64,000 nt of DNA from Pseudomonadota bacterium (GCA_023416335.1 JAEZHY010000003.1:1-64000); one strand, 5' to 3'; positions 35,479-44,587 are shown, numbered from the stretch's first letter. Notes: generated by a model not told the origin, from the sequence alone. Translations and numbers: made by a program.

Positions 35479-36255
35479 ATGGACTTTGTGCTGCTGGAAA
35501 AAGACGGTCCGATAGGCCGGCTCACTCTGAACCGGCCCGAAACCAGGAATGCCCTTTCACTCGAAATGATCGAAGCCATTGCTCATGGCCTGGACACACT
35601 GGCTGAAGATCCCGAGTTGAAGATCATAATTATCCGGGCGAACGGGAAGGTGTTCAGTGCGGGGCACGATATCCGCGAGATGACCCGGAAGCACGAGGAC
35701 CTCCACGGGATCCGGGAAATTTTCACGGAATGCAACAAGATGATGTTGAAGCTCCACGATCTGCCGCAGCCGGTAATCGCGCAGGTGCATGGGGTTGCAA
35801 CGGCTGCCGGGTGCCAGTTGGTGGCGGCCTGCGACCTCGCGATTGCTGAAACGGGAGCGCGCTTTGCGACGCCCGGAGTGAAAATCGGGCTCTTCTGTAC
35901 GACCCCGATGATACCCCTGGTTCGTGTAATCGGAAGAAGGCGTGCCATGGATATGCTCCTGAGCGGCCGGTTCATATCGGCTGAGGAGGCCCTTCAGTTC
36001 GGGCTGGTAAACCGGGTGGTCCCACCGGAAACACTCGAGGAAGAGACCCGGAACTGGGCACTGGAACTTGCCCAGGCGAGCCGGTATACCCTTTCGCTCG
36101 GAAAGCGGGCTTTTTACTCCCAGATAGATCTGGATGAAAAGGCGGCGTACGATTACGCGAAAGAGGTGATCTCCATGAATTGCATGGCGGATGATGCCTT
36201 CGAGGGGATGAGCGCTTTTCTCGAGAAAAGAAAGCCCGGATGGAAGAACCGGTAG
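35479..36255 (+). CDS. Enoyl-CoA hydratase/isomerase-family (crotonase) protein, ECHDC3-like
   Basis: A 258-residue crotonase-fold protein. It begins MDFVLLEKDGPIGRLTLNRP, with the CoA/oxyanion-hole segments VFSAGHDI (Ala61-Gly62) and GVATAAGCQLVAACDLAI. The two glutamates needed for water addition are absent: Gln113 and Gly133 stand in their places. The TPGVKIGLFC stretch resembles the ECHDC3 subgroup, whose reaction is not established. It may catalyse another CoA-thioester reaction or act only as a binding protein. It starts 32 bp after the GlnD-like gene on the same strand, so the two could be co-transcribed, though no functional link is known. Confidence 0.85.
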   Translation: MDFVLLEKDGPIGRLTLNRPETRNALSLEMIEAIAHGLDTLAEDPELKIIIIRANGKVFSAGHDIREMTRKHEDLHGIREIFTECNKMMLKLHDLPQPVIAQVHGVATAAGCQLVAACDLAIAETGARFATPGVKIGLFCTTPMIPLVRVIGRRRAMDMLLSGRFISAEEALQFGLVNRVVPPETLEEETRNWALELAQASRYTLSLGKRAFYSQIDLDEKAAYDYAKEVISMNCMADDAFEGMSAFLEKRKPGWKNR

Positions 36256-36353
36256 ACTGACGAAAAAAGATGGAGACCTGGAATTGCGGAGAAGGTCTTC
36301 ATGACGGCATAGCGAGCGGGATTTTCGCGTCACCGCTCGCCATATTCCATTGA

Positions 36354-36383
36354 CAAAAAGCCCGGGGGCTTAATCCCGGGCTT
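36354..36383 (-). terminator. Rho-independent terminator of the small selenoprotein candidate
   Basis: AAGCCCGGG at 36358-36366 and CCCGGGCTT at 36375-36383 form a perfect 9-bp stem. On the minus strand a T5 run follows, complement of 36355-36359. It lies 17 bp after the stop codon of the 47-codon gene and supports a minus-strand transcript. Confidence 0.88.
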
Positions 36384-36399
36384 CTGTTCTGGCGGAATT

Positions 36400-36543
36400 C
36401 TATGACACGTGGCTCGGAATTTCCTTATCGGGCTCGAGCCATCTACCGTCGGCGCAAACCTTGCACCCTTTGTCCGTTCAAAGCTCGTGCCCGGCAGGGT
36501 ATCTTTTTTCTTCGAATGTACATTCTTTCGAATCAATTGCCAT
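36400..36543 (-). CDS. Candidate 47-residue selenoprotein with in-frame TGA
   Basis: Reading from ATG 36543 gives MAIDSKECTFEEKRYPAGHE, Leu, then TGA at 36478-36480. The same frame continues after TGA as TDKGCKVCADGRWLEPDKEI and PSHVS to TAG at 36400. The part after TGA is plainly protein-like (CKVCADGRW). With TGA as position 22 the protein would have C8, U22, C27 and C30, a likely metal-binding or redox set. Directly downstream of TGA is a SECIS-like hairpin at the E. coli fdhF spacing. A GGGGGG stretch precedes the ATG, a Fur-like box lies 36-50 bp upstream and a strong terminator follows. If TGA is a true stop this is a decayed gene. No family name can be given. Confidence 0.65.
36451..36467 (-). 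promoter_or_regulatory. Bacterial SECIS-like element
   Basis: On the minus strand GGTGCAAGGTTTGCGCC forms a 7-bp stem (GGTGCAA/TTGCGCC) with loop GGT, beginning 10 nt after the TGA. The E. coli fdhF apical SECIS, GGUUGCAGGUCUGCACC, has the same length, begins 11 nt after its UGA and also has AGGU in the loop region. SelB recognises this hairpin. Confidence 0.65.
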
Positions 36544-36578
36544 ATTTTCCCCCCGCAGTCAGAGTTAGTTATCTATTT

Positions 36579-36593
36579 TGATAATCATTCTCA
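36579..36593 (-). promoter_or_regulatory. Fur-box-like operator
   Basis: TGATAATCATTCTCA differs at one base from the 7-1-7 Fur consensus TGATAATnATTATCA. It lies 36-50 bp upstream of the small selenoprotein candidate, where it could repress transcription in iron-replete cells. Confidence 0.65.
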
Positions 36594-36599
36594 AAAAAT

Positions 36600-37343
36600 G
36601 CGTCCACATCTGCGAGCGTAAGTGTAAGCGGGATAGCGCGAGCGGATGAAATGGTGCCCCCCTGGATGTGCTCTTATAAACCCCAATGAAAGAGAACGGT
36701 CAGCGGCGCAGGGTGGGCAAAGCCAGAGGCCGCGATAGAGTTGCCCTGAGCGGCATAGCACGTACCGGATCCTATCCGGCCTGGGGGGGCGGGGTTCCCA
36801 AGGCGGACCTTGGGAACCAGCGGAGAGAACGGTCAGCGGCGTAGGGTGGGCACAGGTTTTATCGTGCCCACCGTCCGTCCCCTCGGTTCAAGTCTCGTCG
36901 GGATGGCCGGACGGTGGGCACGGTGAAGCTTTGTGCCCACCCTACACAACTCACCGTTTACTTGTTTTACACTCTACCATCACAAAAGACTCCAGCCTTC
37001 GTCTCTCAATAGGGGTGTGGCGCCGCAGGCCCTTAAGCCGCCTACGGCCCTTTCCGGTGCCCGTCTCTCAAGTGGAAGGTCAAGCCGAGCAGATCGGGGC
37101 AGCAAACCGGAGAATTTCGGCTTGAGCTGCCCGGGAAAGATATGCAGCACAAAAAATATTGTCTTTGACATAAAATTCACCTAAATAGCGAATCGCCGTA
37201 ACCTGTTCGTAACAAATAACGATTACGCTTCACTCAACGATAAAATAGGTGTGCCGGCATGAAAGTCCGGCCTCCGACCGGGTTTTGGACTTCTGCAATT
37301 CCGGGAGGAAATTGCAGTTCGAATAGGAAACAAGAGGTGCCAA
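36600..37343. other. Repeat-rich spacer
   Basis: No gene supported. 36722-36830 is an inverted copy of repeat family P2, with the perfect hairpin GGTTCCCAAGG/CCTTGGGAACC at 36793-36818. 36838-36950 holds several GTGGGCACA/GTGCCCACC units. Just before the next gene, CTGCAATT at 37293-37300 can pair with AATTGCAG at 37310-37317 in the leader of the HMA-like gene. Confidence 0.6.
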
Positions 37344-37715
37344 ATGAGCTTCTATTGCCACAACACCCCGGGAAGACTCAGAATCAAGACCCCGATCATC
37401 AAGCAGAACATGGCGGAAATCGACAAGATCCGCAATCTGCTTTTGTCGATATCGGAAATTGAATCGTTCACTATCAATCCCGTAACCGGGAGCATCGTAA
37501 TCAAGTATGACGCGTGCGAAGGCGATTCCGAAGCTATCCTGAATGTTTTGAAACGAGAAGGTTACTATCGGGTTCCGCAGATAAAGGAAGACGCCCGAGT
37601 CATGGAAGAAGCAGTTACAAAAGTTGGGAAAGCGGTCGGCAAGGCCCTTGTAGGAGTGTTTGTCGAAAAAGCTTTTGAAGGCACTATGTTCTCATACCTG
37701 TCTTTGATACTATAA
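37344..37715 (+). CDS. HMA-like (heavy-metal-associated fold) protein without CxxC
   Basis: A 123-residue protein. The first 75 residues fit an HMA-type ferredoxin-like fold: CHNTPGRLRIKTPIIKQN, then IESFTINPVTGSIVIKYDA and a helix. The CxxC copper motif of classical HMA domains is missing and PGRLR occupies that place, as in the HMA_2 group. The C-terminal 45 residues are helical and rather hydrophobic (VGKAVGKALVGVFVEKAF), so the protein may associate with a membrane. GAGGTG just ahead supports the start. Its neighbours give no clear pathway; a link to metal handling is suggested by fold and the nearby Fur-like box only. Confidence 0.75.
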   Translation: MSFYCHNTPGRLRIKTPIIKQNMAEIDKIRNLLLSISEIESFTINPVTGSIVIKYDACEGDSEAILNVLKREGYYRVPQIKEDARVMEEAVTKVGKAVGKALVGVFVEKAFEGTMFSYLSLIL

Positions 37716-38136
37716 CAAAACGGGTGCTTTTGCCCGTCACTCCGACGTTTCGTCCGAAACGAACTCCTGTCGCGACGCGGGGCGCGCGAAAAGATGAACC
37801 TTTTCGCTGCAACCCGCTCAAAATCGTCAGCAATTCCAAATCCCCCCGCAGTTCACGTTCGAGCTATTTCCTACGAGCCCGGAATCGTTGTCATACTCGA
37901 ATTCCCAGGATGAAGCAGCGCGAAATGATTTGGTCGTTATACCCGGGTGAGAATAAAAGTCATTTCTGAAATAGGCCCACCACACCGACGACATCTTGAC
38001 GTTTATATCCACTTTCATGCGAAAAATTATTTGCAGCGAATACATTTGCTCCACATCTCAGCTCCTGTTAGAATCGATAATAAAAAAATATCGGTTCTCA
38101 GATTAATTAATAAATTAATTAAAACGAAAGCCGGAC
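37716..38136. other. Spacer before the sigma-54 activator gene
   Basis: No gene seen. ACGGG/CCCGT flanking TGCTTTTG at the start could be a weak terminator of the HMA-like gene. The last 70 bp are very AT-rich (GATTAATTAATAAATTAATT) and probably contain the activator's promoter. Confidence 0.5.
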
Positions 38137-40194
38137 ATGGGCGAAATCGAGCCGACCATAGTTGGAACCGACCATGATTGGGACGCGCTCAATTCCAGGG
38201 TCCACAGCCTGCGCGCCTCCTGGGAACAGTTTGTCCTGCTGGGCTCCCCCCGTGTCGACGTCAGGGCTGAAATACTAAGCTCCTGGCAGCGATCCAAGAA
38301 TATGGGGGTCGATCCTTTCCATTTAAATCAGGTATTTCTGCCGCCGGGAGACCTCAAGCGCCGGTTGCGGGACAATGAAGAACTCATCGAAATAGCTTCC
38401 CCCATTCTCGCAAACCTTTCAGAAAACGTTAAGGGCAGCGGCTTCCGTGTCGACCTCTTCGACAAAGACCTCTACCTCATGGCCCAGTTCGGGGACAAGG
38501 CTACCCTGCATGTTTCCGAGGGGTTCGGATCGAAGCTGGGTGCGAGCAGGAACGAGGCGACCACCGGAACAAACGCCATCAACCTGGCGTGCATTATGGA
38601 AAGAGCGGTGCAACTCGTCGGCCCGGAACACTATTGCGCCGAACTGCATTACTGGACATGTTCGGCCGCTCCGATTTTCCTGCCGGGATGCGAAATGGCC
38701 GGCGTCATAAATATTGCCGGCCATTACCAGCTCATGCACCGGCATACGCTCGGAATGGCCATTGCTATTGCCAAAGCAATCGAATATTCCCTGCTTCAGA
38801 AACAGCTTCGAAACGAACTCGAGATCTACAGCAATTCTATAATCGATATCATTGAATCCATGTCCGAAGGTATCGTAGTCCTGAACGAGGAAGGCAAGAT
38901 TTCCCTGCTGAACGGCAATGCCGCAAAAATGCTCGGCATGGACCCCCACCTGGCTGTCGGGAGTTACATCGAAAAGACGCTCGGCGCCGACACCCCTTTT
39001 TCACGCACATTGAGACACGGCGCAACGATTCACGATGAAGAGTTCCTGCCTTCGACCAGGGGCAGCAGGAGGGATGTCCTCTACTGCAGCACCAAAACCA
39101 TCCAGGGGAAGGAGAGTTCGAAATTCAACGTCATCGGAGTAATCAGGGGAAAGAAGCAGGCCAGGGTATTCTTGAAGAATATGGCGGGCTTCAAGGCCCA
39201 TTTCAGTTTCGAGGACATAATCGGGCAGAGCCCCGTTCACCTTCATGCCATAAAGTTCGCCCGGCAGGCAGCCATCCTGCCCACAAACATCCTGCTCCAG
39301 GGCAGCAGCGGAACGGGCAAGGAGCTTTTCGCCCAAGCCATTCACAACATAAGTGACCGCAGGAACGGCCCTTTTGTGGGAATCAACTGTGCCGCAATGC
39401 CGGCCGAACTGATCGAATCGGAACTTTTCGGTTACGACGGAGGGGCATTTACGGGGGCGCGCAAGGAAGGCCGGCCCGGGAAGATCGAACTGGCCGAAGA
39501 CGGCACCCTGTTCCTGGACGAAATAAGCGCCATGCCGCTGAATATGCAGGCGAAGCTTCTGAGGGTTCTTCAAAACAAGACCTTCATCAGGCTGGGCGGG
39601 AACCGGGAAATTCAGTTCAACGCCCGGATAATTGCCGCTGCAAACAGGGACCTCTGGCAGGAAGTCCGGCAGGGCAACTTCCGGGAGGACCTCTTCTTCC
39701 GCATCAACGTCGTGACAATCAATATTCCGTCGATCGATGAGAGGCGGGAAGATATTCCGACCCTGATCGAGCATTTCTGCCGCAAACACGCCCGCCGGTT
39801 CAACCGTGAATTTATATTCGCGCCGGATGCGATTGCGGCCCTCGAACCTTATCGATGGCCGGGAAACGTGAGGGAACTGGAACATCTTGTCGAACGTTGC
39901 GCCGTTCTCGCCTTCAGCCGCGGCGACAACCGGATCAGAAGGGAAGATGTCCTGTCCTACGAGCCGATAAGAAGCTACCAGAAGCAGAGCAACATGCCCA
40001 AAACCGACCCGGGTGACGAACTGGCAAACAGGGTGTTCAACGTTGAAAAGGAGGCCATTGTCGCCGCAATCGCCTCTGCCGGGGGGAATGTAGTCAAGGC
40101 TGCGAAACAACTAGGAATTTCTCGAATAACCCTTTACCGCAAAATCAGTCGTTACGGAATTCCCCTGGACAAGCCCGGGAGACGGCAGCCTTGA
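38137..40194 (+). CDS. Sigma-54-dependent transcriptional activator, AcoR-like
   Basis: A 685-residue activator. The N-terminal region (to about 230) is a GAF-like sensor of the AcoR type, starting with the helical SWQRSKNMGVDP segment. A PAS domain follows (SIIDIIESMSEGIVVLNEEG to LGMDPHLAVG). The AAA+ domain has Walker A GSSGTGKELF, the sigma-54 contact loop GAFTGA (in YDGGAFTGARKEG) and Walker B DGTLFLDEISAM. The Fis-type DNA-binding helix pair is at the end (GGNVVKAAKQLGISRITLYRKISRY). It has no receiver domain, so it probably senses a small molecule directly. The next gene cluster has a strong -24/-12 promoter and is its likely target. Confidence 0.95.
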   Translation: MGEIEPTIVGTDHDWDALNSRVHSLRASWEQFVLLGSPRVDVRAEILSSWQRSKNMGVDPFHLNQVFLPPGDLKRRLRDNEELIEIASPILANLSENVKGSGFRVDLFDKDLYLMAQFGDKATLHVSEGFGSKLGASRNEATTGTNAINLACIMERAVQLVGPEHYCAELHYWTCSAAPIFLPGCEMAGVINIAGHYQLMHRHTLGMAIAIAKAIEYSLLQKQLRNELEIYSNSIIDIIESMSEGIVVLNEEGKISLLNGNAAKMLGMDPHLAVGSYIEKTLGADTPFSRTLRHGATIHDEEFLPSTRGSRRDVLYCSTKTIQGKESSKFNVIGVIRGKKQARVFLKNMAGFKAHFSFEDIIGQSPVHLHAIKFARQAAILPTNILLQGSSGTGKELFAQAIHNISDRRNGPFVGINCAAMPAELIESELFGYDGGAFTGARKEGRPGKIELAEDGTLFLDEISAMPLNMQAKLLRVLQNKTFIRLGGNREIQFNARIIAAANRDLWQEVRQGNFREDLFFRINVVTINIPSIDERREDIPTLIEHFCRKHARRFNREFIFAPDAIAALEPYRWPGNVRELEHLVERCAVLAFSRGDNRIRREDVLSYEPIRSYQKQSNMPKTDPGDELANRVFNVEKEAIVAAIASAGGNVVKAAKQLGISRITLYRKISRYGIPLDKPGRRQP

Positions 40195-40201
40195 TCAGAT
40201 C

Positions 40202-40215
40202 TGTAACATGTTTCA
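40202..40215 (+). promoter_or_regulatory. Possible upstream activating site
   Basis: TGTAACATGTTTCA is nearly palindromic (12 of 14 positions) and a related TGATACATG follows at 40220. They lie about 160 bp upstream of the -24 element, a normal distance for an enhancer bound by the adjacent activator. Confidence 0.5.
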
Positions 40216-40360
40216 TTCCTGATACATGCTGCAGTCAGTAATTTCCGGTCCCACCCCCCTACGCTCTTCCACGCTAAAACATGGATACATAAAGGGTCGG
40301 CCAAGTTAACAGGGCCGCCTCTCCCATCGAAAAAGTTCACGGTGCAGAGTCAAAATCTGC

Positions 40361-40376
40361 CGGCACACCCGTTGCA
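40361..40376 (+). promoter_or_regulatory. Sigma-54 (-24/-12) promoter of the AOR-ADH-TRAP operon
   Basis: CGGCACACCCGTTGCA has the GGCAC and TTGCA boxes, with GC exactly 10 bp after GG. Transcription would start near 40387, 50 bp before the AOR start codon. Confidence 0.82.
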
Positions 40377-40436
40377 CAATAAAGCTGACGGAATCTTTTG
40401 AACGGGCACTCTTATCATTGTCAAAGGAGGTCTGCT

Positions 40437-42332
40437 TTGGGAGCCAAGGGGTTTGTAGGCAGGATATTACACGTTGACCTTACAAAAGCAAAATTCCTGA
40501 TCGAAGAGCCTTCTCCATCTTTCTACCGCACCTACATGGGGGGACAGGGTATCGCCCTGTACCACCTGCTGAAAAATCAAAAACTCAATTGCGACCCTCT
40601 TGGACCGGACAACACGCTCGTATTTTCCGCAGGGCTTCTGGCCGGCACTATGAGCCCCTGTGCGCCGCGTTACGTGGTCTGCGCCAAATCTCCTCTAACA
40701 GGCGCTTTGGGCCGTTCGGATTCGGGAGGCAACTGGGGCCCATTTCTCAAACGAGCCGGCTTCGACGCCATTGTCGTCAAGGGGCGGGCAAAGCGGCCGG
40801 TCTATTTGTGGATCCATGAAGGAGAAGCGGAACTCAGGAGTGCCGAATCCCTCTGGGGCAAAGATACCGGTGATTGCCAGCAGCGCATTCAGGAGGAACT
40901 GGGCCGCAAAAACGTCTCCGTCCTCCAGATCGGTCCCGCAGGGGAGAACCTGGTCCGGTTCGCGGCGATATGCAACAACCTGGCGCATTATAACGGCCGC
41001 AGCGGACTCGGTGCTGTTATGGGTTCCAAGAACCTGAAAGCCATAGTCGTGCGCGGTGACGAGAAAGTGGATGTGGAAAATCCCAGCCGGATTGCTGAGA
41101 TTTTTCGATGGGTTTCCCGGAACTGGGAAAATCACCCGCTGGCCGGACCTCTCGGCAAGCGCGGAACACCGGCTACCATAGGCGCGTTCAATTCGGCCGG
41201 CGCACTGCCAACCAGGAACTGGGATGAATCCTTCTTCGACCGTGCGGCCTCGATAGGCGTCGACGAACTGGAAAAAGAATTACTGCAGGGACGCCAGGGA
41301 TGTTTCGCCTGTCCTGTGCGTTGCAAGCGTGTCGTGGCCTGCAACACGGAATCTCTGACCATAGATCCGAAATACGGCGGACCGGAGTACGAAACCCTGG
41401 CCTCCTTCGGATCCAACTGTGGAATAGACGATATTGCAGTCATCTCCAAGGCTAACGAACTTTGTAACCGTTTCACAATTGATACAATTTCCGCCGGTAT
41501 GACTATTTCCTTCGCCATGAAATGCTTCGAGGAGGGAATAATCGGAAAGGATCAGACCGACGGCCTTGAACTGCGGTTCGGCAACAAGGAGGTTTTACTG
41601 CCGCTCCTGGAGAAAATCGCCAGGCGGGAAGGCATCGGCAGAACGCTGGCGGATGGTTCCCGTGCGGCCAGCCAGGTTTTCGGACAGGGATCGGAGCGGT
41701 TTCTGCTCCAGGTCAAAGGGCAGGAACTCCCGATGCACGATCCGAGAGTCAAATCCGGATTAGGTCTCCAGTACACACTTTCGACGAACGGGCCTGACCA
41801 CTGGTTCGCGCAGCACGATCCCTTCTTTGCGAAAGAAAACGCTCCGGGGCTGTCTTCCCTGGCCCCCCTCGGCCTTTTCGAACCGATCGAAGCTACCGAA
41901 CTCGGACCCCGCAAGGTCCGCCTCATTTACTATTCCAGCATCTTCAATTCCGTCCTGGACCTTCTGGGCGCATGCAATTTCGGATATGTGGTCCGCAGCA
42001 TCATCCCATTGGCCACGATGCAGGAACTCGTTTCGGCGGCAACCGGATGGGAAACCAGCCTCTGGGAACTCATGAAAGCCGGCGAGCGCGCAATAGTAAT
42101 GTCGCGCTACTTCAATGCCGGCGAAGGCTTCAGCAGGAAAGACGACGTGCTGCCGGAAAAGTTTTTCAAACCAATAGCAAACGGCCCGCTCGCAGGAACC
42201 GGCGCTATGGACAAAAACGCTTTCGACAGGGCCGTTCAGATCTATTACAGCATGGCCGGTCTGGATGCCGAAAGCGGCAAACCCAATCCCGGCAAGCTGT
42301 ACGAGCTCGGACTGTGGTGGCTTTGCGAGTAA
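40437..42332 (+). CDS. aor: Aldehyde ferredoxin oxidoreductase (tungsten/molybdenum)
   Basis: A 631-residue enzyme of the AOR family, which interconverts aldehydes and carboxylic acids with ferredoxin as electron carrier. The TTG at 40437 is taken as start because AAAGGAGG lies 6 bp ahead, and GAKGFVGRILHVDLTKAKF is the normal AOR N-terminus. Pterin-binding motifs include GGNWGPFLKRAGFDAIVVKG and SGLGAVMGSKNLKAIVVRG. The [4Fe-4S] ligands appear as Cys289, Cys292 and Cys296 (CFACPVRC) with Cys513 (LGACNF), close to the positions in the Pyrococcus enzyme. It is cytoplasmic. It heads a six-gene operon, and the alcohol dehydrogenase next to it suggests an acid-aldehyde-alcohol route. Confidence 0.93.
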   Translation: MGAKGFVGRILHVDLTKAKFLIEEPSPSFYRTYMGGQGIALYHLLKNQKLNCDPLGPDNTLVFSAGLLAGTMSPCAPRYVVCAKSPLTGALGRSDSGGNWGPFLKRAGFDAIVVKGRAKRPVYLWIHEGEAELRSAESLWGKDTGDCQQRIQEELGRKNVSVLQIGPAGENLVRFAAICNNLAHYNGRSGLGAVMGSKNLKAIVVRGDEKVDVENPSRIAEIFRWVSRNWENHPLAGPLGKRGTPATIGAFNSAGALPTRNWDESFFDRAASIGVDELEKELLQGRQGCFACPVRCKRVVACNTESLTIDPKYGGPEYETLASFGSNCGIDDIAVISKANELCNRFTIDTISAGMTISFAMKCFEEGIIGKDQTDGLELRFGNKEVLLPLLEKIARREGIGRTLADGSRAASQVFGQGSERFLLQVKGQELPMHDPRVKSGLGLQYTLSTNGPDHWFAQHDPFFAKENAPGLSSLAPLGLFEPIEATELGPRKVRLIYYSSIFNSVLDLLGACNFGYVVRSIIPLATMQELVSAATGWETSLWELMKAGERAIVMSRYFNAGEGFSRKDDVLPEKFFKPIANGPLAGTGAMDKNAFDRAVQIYYSMAGLDAESGKPNPGKLYELGLWWLCE

Positions 42333-42381
42333 TTTGTACACTGCAACATCAATTCTCATAAAACCTGTGGAGGCTACCGGA

Positions 42382-43545
42382 ATGTTTGCCAAACCCATTT
42401 ACCCTTTCCGTATGCCGGGAAACGTAATTTTCGGCATTAACGCTCTAAACCGGCTCCAGGATGAAGTAAAAAGCTTCGGCGCTCAAAAAGTCCTGCTTAT
42501 TACCGATCCGCAGATCGCAGCTACCCCGATGCCCGAAAAGATAGTCGATCTGCTCAAAGGGGCCGGGGTCTCATGCACCGTTTACGGCGAAGCACGCCCG
42601 GAGCCGCCCGCATCCAGCATTCAGGCATGCTCGGATATAATCAGGGGGGATCATTTCGATCTGTTGATCGCCCTTGGCGGCGGCAGCGCCATGGATGTTA
42701 CGAAAGGCGGTTCCGTAGTGGCTGCCAATGGAGGCAAACTCACCGACTACTACGGCATCGAGAAGGTGCCGAGGCGCGGACTGCCCATGATCATGATTCC
42801 CACCACCTCGGGCACCGGCGCTGAAATGACGATGAATGCCGTTTTCGTAGACGATGCGACCAGGACGAAGATGACCGTCCAGTCCCGCTTCATTATGCCT
42901 GATGTTGCCCTGGTCGACCCGGAGCTGACTATAAGCTGCCCCGCGAAACTCACCGCATCCACCGGTCTTGATGCGCTGGCCCACGCGATTGAGTCCTATA
43001 CGGCTCAAAAGGCCACGGTAATGACGGACATGTTCGCCCTGAAAGCAATCGAGGTTATCGGGAAATGGCTTCGGACGGCAGTTTACGACAGGGGGAATAT
43101 CGAAGCGAGGTACAATATGTCTTTGGGCAGTATGCTGGCAGGGGTATGTCTTGCCAACTCGGGAGTCAACGCGGTGCACGCCCTGGCACATTCCCTCGGC
43201 GGCAGGTTCGGTGTGCCGCACGGAGTCGCAAACGGCCTCCTTCTGCCCTATGTGATGGAATACAATTTCCTGGGCGATGTTCCCAAATTTGCCGGAATCG
43301 CCGAGGCAATGGGCGTCGACATTTCCTGCATGACGGAGCGTGAGGCGGCCGAAGAAGCGATCCGGGTCGTTGCGGAACTTTGCGAAGACGTGGGGTGCCC
43401 ACGGAAGATCGAGCTGCTGGGCGTCGGAAAGGAAGGTTTGCCGGAACTGGTCCAGGGCGCCATGAACAACACCAGGAGTATGTCCAACAACCCGCGTGAG
43501 CTTAGTGCAGAGGATGTATTGGCGATATTCAATAATGCCTATTAA
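42382..43545 (+). CDS. Iron-containing alcohol dehydrogenase
   Basis: A 387-residue group III alcohol dehydrogenase. ATG 42382 has GGAGG at 42369-42373; an upstream extension lies inside the AOR gene. The nucleotide-binding part has LIALGGGSAMDVTKG and MIPTTSGTGAEMT. Metal ligands fit the Fe-ADH pattern with Asp and His in TASTGLDALAHAIESY and two His in HALAHSLGGRFGVPHGVANG. It probably reduces an aldehyde to an alcohol, or the reverse, with NAD(P)H. It is 49 bp downstream of AOR, so the two enzymes could act in series. The exact substrate is not evident. Confidence 0.94.
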   Translation: MFAKPIYPFRMPGNVIFGINALNRLQDEVKSFGAQKVLLITDPQIAATPMPEKIVDLLKGAGVSCTVYGEARPEPPASSIQACSDIIRGDHFDLLIALGGGSAMDVTKGGSVVAANGGKLTDYYGIEKVPRRGLPMIMIPTTSGTGAEMTMNAVFVDDATRTKMTVQSRFIMPDVALVDPELTISCPAKLTASTGLDALAHAIESYTAQKATVMTDMFALKAIEVIGKWLRTAVYDRGNIEARYNMSLGSMLAGVCLANSGVNAVHALAHSLGGRFGVPHGVANGLLLPYVMEYNFLGDVPKFAGIAEAMGVDISCMTEREAAEEAIRVVAELCEDVGCPRKIELLGVGKEGLPELVQGAMNNTRSMSNNPRELSAEDVLAIFNNAY

Positions 43546-43567
43546 TCATTCAATGGGAGGCGGTTGC

Positions 43568-44587
43568 ATGAAGAAGTATGGATGGTTTTCTGGATTGTTA
43601 TCGGCAGCTTTCATTCTTTTACTCGTCCCGACGGGATCGTACGGTGCAGCGCCCACCGACGGCGTCATAACGATCACACTGGCCCACACGTCTTCGCCGG
43701 GCACACCCATCTTCAAAGCCTATGAGCGTTTTAAAGAAGACCTCGAAAAGAAATCCCAGGGCAAGCTCAAGGTGAATGTGCACCCGCAGAGCACGCTCGG
43801 CGGCGATGTTGCCCTGGTTGAAAGTGTAAAGCGGGGCGCCATCGATATCGGGTCTTGCGGCACCAACAACCTTACCCCCTTTACAACACTCTACATGTGG
43901 TCCGACATGCCCTATGTGTTCAAGAGCATAGACAGCCTGCACAAAGTTTATGAGGGAGAAATAGGCGAAGAATTCAAGAAAAAGTTCGAAGAACAGCAGG
44001 GTGACATCAAAGTGCTGTTCTACGCAGACCCCGGGGATTTCCGCAACTTCATGAACTCAAAGCGGGAAGTCAAGACCCCGGCAGACGCCAAAGGGCTCAA
44101 GCTGCGTACTGCGGCAAGCCCGGTCGAGCAGGCCATTGTACGCGCTTTCGGCGCATCCCCTACTCCGATCAACTGGCCTGAAGTCTATATGTCTCTCGAA
44201 CAGAGAGTCGTAGACGGCGAATTGCAGCAATATCACTGGATCGTAACCGCCCGGCACCAGGAAATTATCAAGTATGTTACCGAGTGCGGCGGTCAGCATG
44301 CGCTCCACCTGGCGATCATGAGCAAGAAAACCTGGGAGAGGCTTACCCCTGAACTTCAAAAAATCGTGATGGATGCGTCGAAAGACACACAGAAGTATAA
44401 CTTCGAAAACGCAGCGGCCTTCAACAATGAACTCCGGCAGGAAGTCCTCAAAGCCGGTGTGAAGATCTACAAACCCACCGCAGAGGAATACAAGGCGTGG
44501 GAAGAATCCGGTCGAAAGGTCTGGACCGAGTTCAAGGACAAAGTATCGATGGATCTGATCAACCGGATTCTCAAGGCCCAGGAATAG
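43568..44587 (+). CDS. dctP: TRAP transporter substrate-binding protein, DctP family
   Basis: A 339-residue periplasmic binding protein. ATG 43568 is preceded by GGGAGG at 43555-43560. The signal peptide is WFSGLLSAAFILLLVPTGSYGAA. The mature protein has the DctP features: ITLAHTSSPGTPIFKAYERF, then GGDVALVESVKRGAIDIG, the specificity helix KGLKLRTAASPVEQAIVRAF (with the carboxylate-binding arginine) and TPINWPEVYMSLEQRVVDG. TRAP ligands are usually organic acids, which fits the AOR and malic enzyme genes in the operon. Confidence 0.95.
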   Translation: MKKYGWFSGLLSAAFILLLVPTGSYGAAPTDGVITITLAHTSSPGTPIFKAYERFKEDLEKKSQGKLKVNVHPQSTLGGDVALVESVKRGAIDIGSCGTNNLTPFTTLYMWSDMPYVFKSIDSLHKVYEGEIGEEFKKKFEEQQGDIKVLFYADPGDFRNFMNSKREVKTPADAKGLKLRTAASPVEQAIVRAFGASPTPINWPEVYMSLEQRVVDGELQQYHWIVTARHQEIIKYVTECGGQHALHLAIMSKKTWERLTPELQKIVMDASKDTQKYNFENAAAFNNELRQEVLKAGVKIYKPTAEEYKAWEESGRKVWTEFKDKVSMDLINRILKAQE

